Assembly: GCF_001642735.1 (NCBI RefSeq)
Contig: NZ_LWHM01000034.1
Location: 133,152-197,151 of the forward strand
Source: Pseudohongiella nitratireducens
Lineage (GTDB): Bacteria; Pseudomonadota; Gammaproteobacteria; Pseudomonadales; Pseudohongiellaceae
DNA length: 64,000 bases
Direction: 5' to 3'
Below are positions 49,261 to 57,908 of this stretch, piece after piece. The notes below the pieces were generated by a model, which saw only the letters and a program-made list of their open reading frames with translations, was not told where the DNA came from and did not search any database. The translations under genes were made by a program, and so were the position numbers. How positions within the stretch are numbered: position 1 is the first letter of the stretch; each line of letters opens with the position of its first letter.

Positions 49261-50196
49261 TCACGCAGCAACTTCTTGCCGCTCCTGCTGTGCCAGCACG
49301 CGTCTGGCCAGTTCATCGGGATGGAATTTTGCCAGGAAGTCATCCGCACCGACTTTATCCACCATTGCCTGGTTAAATACACCGCTGAGCGAGGTATGCA
49401 GCATCACATACAAACCTGCCAGATCCGGGTCGTTCTTGATTGAAGCCGTCAGGGTATAGCCATCCATTTCCGGCATCTCAATATCCGAGATCAGCAGAAT
49501 ATATCTGTCAGCCGGGTTATGCCCCTCAGCCAACAGTGTCTTGAGGTGTTCATACGCCTGACGACCATCGTTTAACACGACAGTGTCCAGGCCCATCGAT
49601 TCGCAGCATCGTCTGATTTGTGCGCGGGCCACACTGGAGTCATCAACGATCAAAACCGTATTCAACCGATGATCAGCGCCCTGCCCTTTGTTATAAAGGT
49701 CTTCACTCAAGTTTTCCGAAGGCGGTGAAACTTCAGCCAGAATCCGCTCCACATCCAGGATTTCGACCAGCTTCTTGTCCACTTCTGTGACTGCAGTCAG
49801 ATAATGCGCACGACCAGAACCTTTGGGGGGCGAACTGATCGCTTCCCAGTTCAGGTTAACGATCCGCTCTACTGCACCAACCAGAAAACCCTGAACTGAG
49901 TTATTATACTCGGTAATAATAATGAAACCTTTGCTGATGTCCTGCAGCGGTCGACCACCGGTTGCCACACTCAGGTCCAGGATAGAGATGGTACGACCAC
50001 GAACATGGGCAATTCCGCGCACAACTTTGCTGCTATGCGGAAGCAGGGTCAGCGCCGGGCATGGCAATACTTCTTTGACTTTAAAGACATTGATGCCATA
50101 AAGCTGGCCTGAATTCAGTCGAAACATCAGCAACTCCAGTCGGTTTTGCCCTACCAGCTGGGTTCTTTGGTTGACACTGTCTAACACGCCGCCCAT
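49261..50196 (-). CDS. cheV: chemotaxis coupling/response-regulator protein CheV
   Basis: CheV fuses a CheW-like domain (residues about 15-155, with LYGINVFKVKEVLP and GIAHVRGRTISILDLS) to a receiver domain. The phospho-acceptor Asp is in YILLISDIEMPEMDGYTL, and the acidic pocket in VLIVDDSSVARAQIRRCC. It couples receptors to CheA in an adaptation-sensitive way. 311 residues, normal size. A weak sigma28-like match (TAAAGATA, 11 bases, then GCGGCAAG) lies upstream and is not relied on. Coupled to cheR. Confidence 0.92.
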   Translation of the reverse strand: MGGVLDSVNQRTQLVGQNRLELLMFRLNSGQLYGINVFKVKEVLPCPALTLLPHSSKVVRGIAHVRGRTISILDLSVATGGRPLQDISKGFIIITEYNNSVQGFLVGAVERIVNLNWEAISSPPKGSGRAHYLTAVTEVDKKLVEILDVERILAEVSPPSENLSEDLYNKGQGADHRLNTVLIVDDSSVARAQIRRCCESMGLDTVVLNDGRQAYEHLKTLLAEGHNPADRYILLISDIEMPEMDGYTLTASIKNDPDLAGLYVMLHTSLSGVFNQAMVDKVGADDFLAKFHPDELARRVLAQQERQEVAA

Positions 50197-50377
50197 GTGC
50201 GCCTCCTGTATTTCTCGCTGAGTTCTGTCTGATGCCCGGTTTTGCAGCTTGCCGCTCGCATTTTCATATCTTTATTACTATCGGCCTGTTCCTTTATTAC
50301 ATGAGCCTTTTTTACGCTCAACAATGGCTTAAGAAGATTTGCCAGGATGGCTCTGTACTTTTCAGACAGAACCATAC

Positions 50378-50392
50378 TGGCGCACTCCTTGC
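50378..50392 (+). promoter_or_regulatory. sigma54 promoter for flgA
   Basis: TGGCGCACTCCTTGC shows GG-N10-GC spacing and matches TGGCAC-N5-TTGC at all but one of the conserved bases. It would start transcription near 50404, so translation should begin at 50439 or further downstream. Confidence 0.8.
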
Positions 50393-50438
50393 ATACTACA
50401 CAGGCATGAAGTTTCAACGACTGAATATTGACGACAAC

Positions 50439-51203
50439 ATGCACTGTACGACTATCACTAACCACAGCAATGGCAGTAATCGCAGCACTGGCAGTTCCAG
50501 GTTATTAGTATGCCTGGGAAGAATGTTGGCGTTGCTGGCAATCCTGTTGCACACCAGCACATTCGCCCAGACGGACACTGCCCGCCAGGCACTGGAATTT
50601 GCTGCCATGTCGGCCTTGCAACAACAGTGGCAAAATAGCGAAGGCAGAGTTGAAATCCAGCTTGCCAACCTGGACCCCCGCTTACAGATTCCAGCCTGCC
50701 CGGCGCCACTAGAAGCACAAGTACGCAGCCAAAACCCAAATGGCGGGCGCGTCACTGTGCGCGTAGCGTGTCAGGGAGCTGCACCATGGACCCGGCACAT
50801 TGCTGCGACTGTCGATATTTTCCAGCCAGTAATTGTTGCCAGTGCAGCGTTATCTCGGGGTACCCGGCTGACATTAGCTGATCTTTCCCTGGAGGAACAG
50901 AACGTCAGTCAGTTACGCGGGCGTGTATACAGTAGTCCTGAAGACCTGATCGGCATGGAGCTGCAGCGCAGCCTCTCGCCCGGGACACCGGTGACAGATG
51001 CGCTGATCCAGAAACCGGTACTGGTGAAGCGAGGAGAGACCGTTGTCCTGACAGCAACCCGTGGTGGTGTGTCAATCCGACAAACCGCCACTGCCATGCA
51101 GGATGGGCGCAAAGGACAGCAGATTTCGGTGAGAAACACCAGCACAGATCGCACCATTCGGGCCATTGTGACCGGCACAGGGGAAGCAGATGTGGTATTC
51201 TGA
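50439..51203 (+). CDS. flgA: flagellar P-ring assembly chaperone FlgA
   Basis: FlgA is a periplasmic chaperone for FlgI. The signal segment RMLALLAILLHTSTFA-QTD is followed by AMSALQQQWQNSEGRVEIQL and a C-terminal SAF domain (ALSRGTRLTLADLSLEE and VLKRGETVVLTA-type motifs). Start is uncertain: 50439 gives 254 residues. The in-frame ATG at 50523 gives 226, close to E. coli FlgA (219), with MLALLAILL as signal. The upstream ATGs before 50439 lie outside the mRNA predicted from the sigma54 site. It is divergent from cheV. Confidence 0.85.
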   Translation: MHCTTITNHSNGSNRSTGSSRLLVCLGRMLALLAILLHTSTFAQTDTARQALEFAAMSALQQQWQNSEGRVEIQLANLDPRLQIPACPAPLEAQVRSQNPNGGRVTVRVACQGAAPWTRHIAATVDIFQPVIVASAALSRGTRLTLADLSLEEQNVSQLRGRVYSSPEDLIGMELQRSLSPGTPVTDALIQKPVLVKRGETVVLTATRGGVSIRQTATAMQDGRKGQQISVRNTSTDRTIRAIVTGTGEADVVF

Positions 51204-51245
51204 CCCTGAATTTATTTTTTGGCGTCAAAATTCAGGCACAACGGC

Positions 51246-51272
51246 TAAAGTTTCTGCCAGCCCTGCCGTTAC
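51246..51272 (+). promoter_or_regulatory. sigma28 (FliA) promoter for flgM-flgN-ycgR
   Basis: TAAAGTTT (exact consensus), an 11-base spacer and GCCGTTAC (6 of 8) lie 64 bases before the flgM ATG. This places flgM, the anti-FliA factor, under FliA control as in other species. Confidence 0.88.
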
Positions 51273-51335
51273 ACAGGGTAAGTTCATTTTAGATCTGTAT
51301 CGCATACAGATTGCTACGAGACAGGAAGCCCAGAC

Positions 51336-51668
51336 ATGAGCATCTCAAATATTGGTGGTTCTGGTACATTGCCAGAAAGCCGCTCGCCAGTCAGTCAGAC
51401 AGACAGCCAGGCGCGCAACACACAGCAGCAAGGCAACAATGCTAATGTGTCCGCCGATGCAGCCTCAGCAAATACCCAGGATGCGGTATCCATTAGTGAT
51501 CGCGCCTCCGACTTGCAAGCACTGGAGTCTCAGGTAAAATCGTTGCCCGAAGTTGACATGAGCAAAGTTGAAGCCATTCGCAACCGCATTGATAATGGCG
51601 ACTATCAGATTGACTCGGCACGACTTGCCGACAAAATGCTGAACTTTGAGCAGCAACTCGGCGATTAA
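51336..51668 (+). CDS. flgM: anti-sigma28 factor FlgM
   Basis: A 110-residue FlgM that holds FliA until the hook is finished and is then secreted. The first 50 residues are a Gln/Ser/Ala/Asn-rich disordered stretch. The C-terminal half carries DAVSISDRASDLQALESQ, then EVDMSKVEAIRNRIDNG and DSARLADKMLNFEQQL, the FliA-binding helices. It has AGGAAG before the ATG. It heads the flgM-flgN-ycgR transcript. Confidence 0.9.
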   Translation: MSISNIGGSGTLPESRSPVSQTDSQARNTQQQGNNANVSADAASANTQDAVSISDRASDLQALESQVKSLPEVDMSKVEAIRNRIDNGDYQIDSARLADKMLNFEQQLGD

Positions 51669-51689
51669 TATCAGCCTGATAAGCGAGCC

Positions 51690-52166
51690 ATGAGTCAATC
51701 GGAACTGCAAAATCTACTTGAGCGTGACCGTGAGCTGCTGGATCAGCTCACTGGCCTGCTTGAACAAGAGCGAGTCAGCCTGGAAGGGCGCAACCTCTCC
51801 GATCTTGACGGCATCCTGCAACAAAAACAGTCTGTACTGACCAATATTGAAGGTAACGATCAGAAGCGTCGCCAGCTGTTGCTGAAAGCTGGCGTCCCTG
51901 AAGACCAGACCAGTATCGCCCAGTTAAGCGCTCTGATTGGCCGGGAAAGCGATGCCCGCCTGCATGACCTGCTTGACAGCATCAAGCAGCGCCTCAGCAC
52001 CTGCCGGGAACTGAGCGAAACCAACCGCATAATCGTCCATCGCAGCCAGGTGAACACACAACGTGCTCTCGACATCCTGCGCGGCAATAAAAACGCAGAA
52101 AAGCTCTATAACCGCCACGGCAGCCGCTTAACTGCCAACCAGCGTCGCAACCTGGGGCAGGCATAG
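51690..52166 (+). CDS. flgN: flagellar export chaperone FlgN
   Basis: A helical chaperone (158 residues) for the junction proteins FlgK and FlgL. Coiled-coil helices LLERDRELLDQLTGLLEQER and LRELSETNRIIV-type segments, with RSQVNTQRALDILRG near the end, match the family. 21 bases after flgM and 10 bases before the PilZ gene. Confidence 0.88.
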   Translation: MSQSELQNLLERDRELLDQLTGLLEQERVSLEGRNLSDLDGILQQKQSVLTNIEGNDQKRRQLLLKAGVPEDQTSIAQLSALIGRESDARLHDLLDSIKQRLSTCRELSETNRIIVHRSQVNTQRALDILRGNKNAEKLYNRHGSRLTANQRRNLGQA

Positions 52167-52176
52167 CGCAAGACCT

Positions 52177-52926
52177 ATGAGTACATTTGGTAACGACCGC
52201 TATTACACTTCTGCCGGCGATATCTTCAGTGTCCTGCGAATCCTGCAAAGCGACCGCTCCAGCATCAACATCCAGTTCGACCAGTCCAGTGCACCATTCA
52301 GTTCAATGGTACTTAACATTGACTTGCATGCCCGGGAATTTTACCTGGATGAATTCGCTAATGAGCAAGCACGCAAATGGGCTGCAAGTGGCCGCCCCTT
52401 TAGCCTGAGAGCATCCATCAACGGTATCCGCGTACATGCCAGAGACCTTGTGGTACTGGAAACGATGGCTACCCCTCATGCACAGGACGCTTATCGGGTC
52501 GCATTTCCCGAACGGCTCATGTACCTGCAAAGACGTGATGCCTACCGGGCAGTTGTGCCTGCCACCTTGAATGTGGTGGCAAAAATACAGCGCCAGCACC
52601 AGAATAAAGATAGCGAGCAAACGACGGTTGAAAAGTTTGATGCGCGTATCGTTGACATGTCTGCAACCGGCCTGGCACTGGAAATTGATGGCAAATTCAA
52701 AACAGAGCCCCGCATGATGGAACTGCTTTCGCTTGATGCAGACCTGCCTATGGTAGAGCAACACCTGCAGGTAAATACTCACCTGGTTTATACCCGCTAT
52801 CAGCCGGAAACAGACAAAACCATTTGCGGTATGAAGTTCAGCGACCTGCCCCGCAACCAGCAAGTGATCATCACCCGGTTCGTGACACAGTTACAGCGCG
52901 AAGGCATCAGTAAAAAGACCAACTGA
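52177..52926 (+). CDS. YcgR-like c-di-GMP receptor (YcgR + PilZ domains)
   Basis: A 249-residue flagellar brake-type protein. N-terminal YcgR domain (about 1-115) and C-terminal PilZ domain (about 118-240). The c-di-GMP-binding motif is present: RRDAYR (RxxxR) around residue 120, and DMSATG (DxSxxG) some 45 residues on. In E. coli YcgR binds the motor and slows it at high c-di-GMP. It is the last gene of the sigma28 transcript, which supports a motor role. Confidence 0.88.
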   Translation: MSTFGNDRYYTSAGDIFSVLRILQSDRSSINIQFDQSSAPFSSMVLNIDLHAREFYLDEFANEQARKWAASGRPFSLRASINGIRVHARDLVVLETMATPHAQDAYRVAFPERLMYLQRRDAYRAVVPATLNVVAKIQRQHQNKDSEQTTVEKFDARIVDMSATGLALEIDGKFKTEPRMMELLSLDADLPMVEQHLQVNTHLVYTRYQPETDKTICGMKFSDLPRNQQVIITRFVTQLQREGISKKTN

Positions 52927-52937
52927 ACCACACTATT

Positions 52938-54278
52938 TTAGTTAGCCGAATCCGCCCATTGCGGTAATTCCGCCAGCCGTTTAAGGTCTTCAGGGCGGTC
53001 CACATCCCAGCGCGGCGACAACTCCTGCCAGCCGACCCCTTGTTCACGAAGGCGCGACCTTGTGCGTTTGAGCACCTGATCACTACCCCAGGGAATATCA
53101 GAAAACATCTCTGGTATCAGTGGTCTGCGCACACCAAGCAAGACATACCCGCCATCATCGGCAGGCCCTAGTACCACGGGCACACCACGTTTTAACGCTG
53201 TCACCGCTTCCTGGACATAATCGAGATCCACTGAAGGACAATCGGCCCCCACAATGACAACATATTGTGCAGTCTCAAGTGCATGACTGGCAGCCGACCA
53301 CATGCGCTCTCCCAGATCCTGCCCGGTCTGAATGGCCAGATAGGGTGTTGGTTTCAGCGCCGCGAAAAATGTATCCCCACCGATACCGGAGGCCCATAAT
53401 TCAGACCGAATACCCAGCGCCCCCTGAGAGCCAGCCAGGCGCCGCCAGGTATAACGGATCAGACGCTGATGCAGGTCCATTGCGCCATCGACGCCCAACA
53501 TCGGCTGTATGCGTGTCTTCACGTTGCCTCGTTCCGGTACTTTGGCAAATAGCAACAACCGGGTGGATACGCGGGATTCATTTTCCGGCCGGTATCGGTC
53601 CGGGTAATAACGCCTGTGCAAAATTGCCGGGGAAGCGCCCACAAAGTAACGCCATCGCAACCACCACATCAAAGCTGTTGTTTTCAGAATGCCACCCTGC
53701 TCCCAGCGGCGACTGGAGGTAACGGCCTGGTGACGGATACAAAGCGGACGGCACACTTTGCGTAACCGTTTGCTCAGTTCAACATCCTCCATTAAAGGTA
53801 TCGATTGGTAGCCTCCAAGCGCCATGAATAACCGCCGATCAACGAAGATGGCCTGATCCCCGGTGGCGACGCCACTGGCCCAGGAACGCCAGTTAATGGC
53901 CCGCTCAATTATCCGGAAGGCTGGTGCACGGCCGCTGAGACGAATATCGAAGCGCCCCCAGCCTACTCCCTCTGTCGCACTGACCTGCTGAAGCTGCCTC
54001 ATGCCCTCTTCAGGCAGCTGTGTATCAATATGTAAAAACAGCAGTAAATCGCCATACGCCAGTCGTGCGCCGGCATTCATTTGACTGGCGCGACCGGCCG
54101 GTGCGTGAACAATCCGATCAGCAAATTCGGCAGCCACAGCAACACTGTCATCCTGACTGCCGCCATCGACAACAATGACTTCATGGCCTTCAGACTGCCA
54201 CTGCTGTAATGCTGGCAAGTGTTGCGCAAGCGCTTTTGCCTCATCCAAAACGGGAATGATGATACTGATAGGTGTCAC
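52938..54278 (-). CDS. fused glycosyltransferase: TIGR04283-type GT2 plus TIGR04282-type domain
   Basis: A 446-residue fusion. Residues 1-230 are a GT2 A-type glycosyltransferase of the TIGR04283 group, with SIIIPVLDEAKALAQHLPAL, a VVDGGSQDDS nucleotide motif and the FLHIDTQLP metal site. From about residue 238 the second domain begins (TRLLLFAKVPERGNVKTRI) and shows the CofC/TIGR04282 pattern: TGQDLGERMWSA, VVIVGADCPSVD and VLGPADDGGYVLLGVR, ending RWDVDRPEDLKRL. The two domains are often adjacent genes. It is convergent with the PilZ gene (11 bases). A role in exopolysaccharide or lipid glycosylation is inference. Confidence 0.83.
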   Translation of the reverse strand: MTPISIIIPVLDEAKALAQHLPALQQWQSEGHEVIVVDGGSQDDSVAVAAEFADRIVHAPAGRASQMNAGARLAYGDLLLFLHIDTQLPEEGMRQLQQVSATEGVGWGRFDIRLSGRAPAFRIIERAINWRSWASGVATGDQAIFVDRRLFMALGGYQSIPLMEDVELSKRLRKVCRPLCIRHQAVTSSRRWEQGGILKTTALMWWLRWRYFVGASPAILHRRYYPDRYRPENESRVSTRLLLFAKVPERGNVKTRIQPMLGVDGAMDLHQRLIRYTWRRLAGSQGALGIRSELWASGIGGDTFFAALKPTPYLAIQTGQDLGERMWSAASHALETAQYVVIVGADCPSVDLDYVQEAVTALKRGVPVVLGPADDGGYVLLGVRRPLIPEMFSDIPWGSDQVLKRTRSRLREQGVGWQELSPRWDVDRPEDLKRLAELPQWADSAN

Positions 54279-54460
54279 AGAAAATCTCTCAGCCTGATTG
54301 ATGAATACTTACCTGACAATACTGCCGGTTTTCATGGTAAATGGAAGGCTTAACCGATACGATAGAGCAATACGATGGCGTTAATATAAAAATACGATAA
54401 AAAAACAGGTAAAAATACAGAAAATCTGCCGCTAACCCCTATGCGAATGAAAAAGAAAGG

Positions 54461-54484
54461 CGGATAATACCGCGCCATTATCCG
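54461..54484. other. hairpin upstream of the small orphan gene
   Basis: CGGATAAT pairs with ATTATCCG around an 8-base loop in the 294-base gap between the glycosyltransferase start and the small gene at 54573. No T-run. Surrounding 54279-54460 is AT-rich with no other feature seen. Confidence 0.45.
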
Positions 54485-54572
54485 GTAGCGACCACAAGTC
54501 AGCTACGCTGGAATTAACTGGCCTTACAGCCGTTCTCTTTACGAAAGACGACGCGTAGTAGCATAAGTAACG

Positions 54573-54806
54573 ATGAATCTGGAAAACTTCTATATCGTGG
54601 CGACGGATCCTGAGGAACCCACACTTCAGGTGAATATATCCGGACCCTACTTGACACAGCAGGCAGCTCAGGCGGATTTGGAAGCGGCCATAGATGAGGC
54701 CGCGGAACTGGATCCCAGCGCAAGGGTATACCAATATCGTATTTGCAAACTGGCCTGTCAGAAGCCTGGTGTTATTCAGCACATGGCCTGCCACGCCATT
54801 CGTTAG
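54573..54806 (+). CDS. small protein of unknown function
   Basis: A 77-residue soluble protein from the ATG at 54573. It opens MNLENFYIVATDPEEPTLQV, then has an acidic helix AAQADLEAAIDEAAELDPS and a cysteine-bearing end (ICKLACQKPGVIQHMACH) with three cysteines in 20 residues. It has no signal peptide or membrane helix. I recognise no family. The ribosome site is poor, so the start is not certain, but the acidic/neutral composition, clear helix and intergenic placement favour a real gene. It stands alone before the kinase operon. Confidence 0.55.
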   Translation: MNLENFYIVATDPEEPTLQVNISGPYLTQQAAQADLEAAIDEAAELDPSARVYQYRICKLACQKPGVIQHMACHAIR

Positions 54807-54942
54807 TCAGCCTTTACTAATCCATTTGCACTGTTTTGAGGTATAAACTCTAACTTGGCTACGGCTTTGTTATGTGTGGATATATCATTGATGCCATTTC
54901 AATCGGCTGTCATGCCGGGATCGCGAAAAGAGCAACGCAAAG

Positions 54943-57888
54943 ATGACCAACATTTTCGATCTGACCTCCCCTGCCGGTTCAATTTTAGTACATGGTCATC
55001 ATAATACCTGGCTGGTTCTTCTCTCCGTTCTGATCGCGATCATCGCTTCAACACTTGCCCTGCAATTAGCCACCCTGGTTCGTCTGGCCCGACGTAATTC
55101 GACCCGGCAACTCGCTTTATTTTCCGGTGCGTTCACACTTGGCACCGGTATCTGGGCCATGCATTTTATCGGCATGCTGTCATTTGTCTTGCCGGTGGCG
55201 GTTAATTATGACCCGACTCTGACGGCCATATCTCTATTACCCGCATTCATGGCCTCTGCGCTGGCTCTGCACATTCTCAGCACCTTACAACCCACTCCGC
55301 TGGTTATTGCAGTTGGGGGGTTATTTGTTGGCGCGGGTATCGGTGCCATGCACTATACAGGCATGTTTGCCATGGAACTGGATGGTGACATGCGATTTCA
55401 CCTGGGCTGGTTTCTCGCCTCTATTGTGGTCGCGGTTCTGCTGGCCATGATCGCACTGGGGGTGCATTACGGGATGCGCCGTCACCTGAACCTAAGCACA
55501 CCCGTTTCACTTGGCCTGAGCGGTATTTGCATGGGGCTGGCTATCTCGGGCATGCATTACACTGGCATGGCTGGTGTGCACTTTGTGCTCGATGCTTCCG
55601 TACAAGGGGATCATGTCAGCAGCCCAACCTGGCTGGCTATCAGTATCGGAATGGCGGTGATCGTCATCAGCATTGTGGTTATCACCACCAATGGCATCAT
55701 GCGTTACCGGGAACTGGTCAACCAGGCCAAAAGCAGCGAGAACCGCTTACGCGCCATCGTCGATACCGCTGTTGATGCGATTATTACGATTGATGAATCA
55801 GGCAAGGTGCTGACATTTAATCGGGCTGCAGAAATACTTTTTGGTTGGGCTGAAGAGGAAATTCGGGGCCAAAACGTCAAACTGTTGATGCCAAAAGAAT
55901 TCAGCCAGAACCATGATAATTACCTGCTGCGCTATCAGCAGACACTGCAGGGCAACCTGATGGATAACAGACGGGAAGTTACTGCCATGCGACGCGATGG
56001 CAGCATTTTCCCGGTCAGGGCGGGGGTCAGTAAAGCACACGTCGATGGCAATACTGTTTACGTTGGTATTTTGACTGACATCACCACCCGCGTGGAAATG
56101 GAAAAAAATCTGAAAGCAGCCAAAGCCAGAGCAGAACAGGCTGCCACGGCCAGAAGTACATTTCTGGCCAATATGAGCCATGAAATTCGCACACCGATGA
56201 ACTCCATTATCGGTTTTTCCGAGTTATTGCTGGACACCGAACTGGACAGCAACCAGTACCGCCACACCCGCATTATCCACCGCTCTGCCCGAAGTTTGCT
56301 GCGCTTGTTAAATGATATTCTCGACACGGCAAAACTGGATCGCAATGCCATTGAACTGGAGCAGCGTCCTTTTTCCCTCAAGCAGCTGGTTCAAGAAACC
56401 AGTGAAGAGATTCGCCTGCTCGCAGACCGTAAATCGATTTACCTGACTGTCGCTTATGAATGCCCTCAGCAATGGTTCCTTGGCGATGCCTTCCGAATCA
56501 AACAGGTGATCACTAACCTGTTGAGCAACGCCGTCAAATTCACCGAGGAAGGTGGCGTTATTGTTTCTGTCACTGAGAACAAGCCAGGCGTCAGCATTGT
56601 GATCAAGGATACCGGTATTGGCATACCCAAGGATCGGCTGGAAACCATATTTCAGCCCTTTTCTCAATCAGATGTCAGCATGAGCCGGCGCTTCGGCGGC
56701 ACAGGTCTGGGCACCACGATTGCCCAGAAGCTGGTTGAGCTGATGTCGGGTACTATCGGCGTGGACAGTGAAGAAGGCAGCGGATCTACCTTTTCCATTG
56801 CCCTGCCACTGAAAGCCTGTGATGCCCTGCAGGAGCGTCGCCTCACACCCAAAGCGGAACAGGATAGTGGTTTGTCCATCCTGGCGGTTGATGATGTACC
56901 GGAAAACCTTGAGTTGCTGTCTGTGAACCTGGCACGCGCCGGACACACCGTCGACACTGCCACCGACGGACTGGAAGCCATCCAGGCGTACAAAACCGGC
57001 CACTATGACCTGGTGCTTATGGATGTACAGATGCCTAACCTGGATGGTCTGAGCGCCAGTCGTCAGATTCGTGCCTATGAAATACAGGAAACGCTCCAGC
57101 GCACCCCTATTATCGCGCTCACAGCCAGTGTGCTGGAGAGAGACCACAAAGCGGCCAAATTGTCAGGCATGGACGGATTTATTGCCAAACCACTCGACTG
57201 GAAAAAAGTCTATGCCGAAATCACCAACGTACTTTACCAGTCACCGGATGATTCGCTTCCGGACGCCGTAGCAAACAGCTCGATGCCACAAACCATCAAC
57301 CATTCCGATGCGATTGAAAGGTGGGGGAACGCAGCGGTTTATAACCAGGTTTTGCAAAATTTCCTCCAGCAATTACCGGAAGAAATTGACCATGTGGTTA
57401 AGGCCATTCACACACAAGACAGAGATACATTGAACCAGCATGTCCATCGCTTAAAAGGCATCACAGGAAATCTGGGCCTGGAGCGCCTGTATACGCAACT
57501 AGAGTCCCTGGAGCACTTCAGCAGAAATTCCGGCATTCAGGTATCAGATTACAGTGACCAGATTAACGAGCTTAACGATAAAGTGCGTGACCTGCTAAAA
57601 GAAGCCAACCTGGATACCAGCGCTATACCGCATAGCCACGACCAATCAACAGAAACTGTGACAGATGCCACAACATCTGGCCGTGGTAACACCAAACAAA
57701 CAAACATGACGCTACCAAAAAGCGACCAGCAGTATATTGTTCAATGCCTGGAGCGCGGAGAAATACCAGAGGACAAGCTCTCAGAGTTAATTCATTCGGT
57801 AGATGCACAAACTGCAAAAGACATCCATAATGCGATGGATGAGTTTGAGTTCGACAAAATTATCGCTATCATCAATACCTTGTCATAA
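54943..57888 (+). CDS. hybrid histidine kinase with MHYT sensor, PAS, HisKA/HATPase, REC and HPt
   Basis: 981 residues. Seven-helix MHYT sensor: MHFIGM (73-78), MHYTGM (136-141) and MHYTGM (204-209), thought to bind a metal and sense a diatomic gas. PAS about 265-385. HisKA with phospho-His 413 in FLANMSHEIRTPMNS, then a HATPase domain with DTGIGIP and FGGTGLG. REC about 645-760 with Asp 694 in DLVLMDVQMPNLDG. HPt with His 835 in HVHRLKG. A further 50 charged residues after the HPt end in a helix of no known type. It is 20 bases before the HD-GYP gene, which is its likely output. Confidence 0.9.
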   Translation: MTNIFDLTSPAGSILVHGHHNTWLVLLSVLIAIIASTLALQLATLVRLARRNSTRQLALFSGAFTLGTGIWAMHFIGMLSFVLPVAVNYDPTLTAISLLPAFMASALALHILSTLQPTPLVIAVGGLFVGAGIGAMHYTGMFAMELDGDMRFHLGWFLASIVVAVLLAMIALGVHYGMRRHLNLSTPVSLGLSGICMGLAISGMHYTGMAGVHFVLDASVQGDHVSSPTWLAISIGMAVIVISIVVITTNGIMRYRELVNQAKSSENRLRAIVDTAVDAIITIDESGKVLTFNRAAEILFGWAEEEIRGQNVKLLMPKEFSQNHDNYLLRYQQTLQGNLMDNRREVTAMRRDGSIFPVRAGVSKAHVDGNTVYVGILTDITTRVEMEKNLKAAKARAEQAATARSTFLANMSHEIRTPMNSIIGFSELLLDTELDSNQYRHTRIIHRSARSLLRLLNDILDTAKLDRNAIELEQRPFSLKQLVQETSEEIRLLADRKSIYLTVAYECPQQWFLGDAFRIKQVITNLLSNAVKFTEEGGVIVSVTENKPGVSIVIKDTGIGIPKDRLETIFQPFSQSDVSMSRRFGGTGLGTTIAQKLVELMSGTIGVDSEEGSGSTFSIALPLKACDALQERRLTPKAEQDSGLSILAVDDVPENLELLSVNLARAGHTVDTATDGLEAIQAYKTGHYDLVLMDVQMPNLDGLSASRQIRAYEIQETLQRTPIIALTASVLERDHKAAKLSGMDGFIAKPLDWKKVYAEITNVLYQSPDDSLPDAVANSSMPQTINHSDAIERWGNAAVYNQVLQNFLQQLPEEIDHVVKAIHTQDRDTLNQHVHRLKGITGNLGLERLYTQLESLEHFSRNSGIQVSDYSDQINELNDKVRDLLKEANLDTSAIPHSHDQSTETVTDATTSGRGNTKQTNMTLPKSDQQYIVQCLERGEIPEDKLSELIHSVDAQTAKDIHNAMDEFEFDKIIAIINTLS

Positions 57889-57908
57889 ATAACGAGAGGC
57901 AGAGTTCT

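Noticed and set aside
49251-49382. Extended N-terminus of cheR from 49382
   Set aside because: Would overlap cheV out of frame, and the extra residues do not resemble CheR. The ATG at 49250 fits the family.
50241-50281. Sigma28 promoter for cheV (TAAAGATA, 11 bases, GCGGCAAG)
   Set aside because: The -10 half matches only about half of the consensus, so it was not listed as a feature.
50232-50438. Extended N-terminus of flgA from 50232
   Set aside because: The added residues lie upstream of the predicted sigma54 start point and do not look like FlgA.
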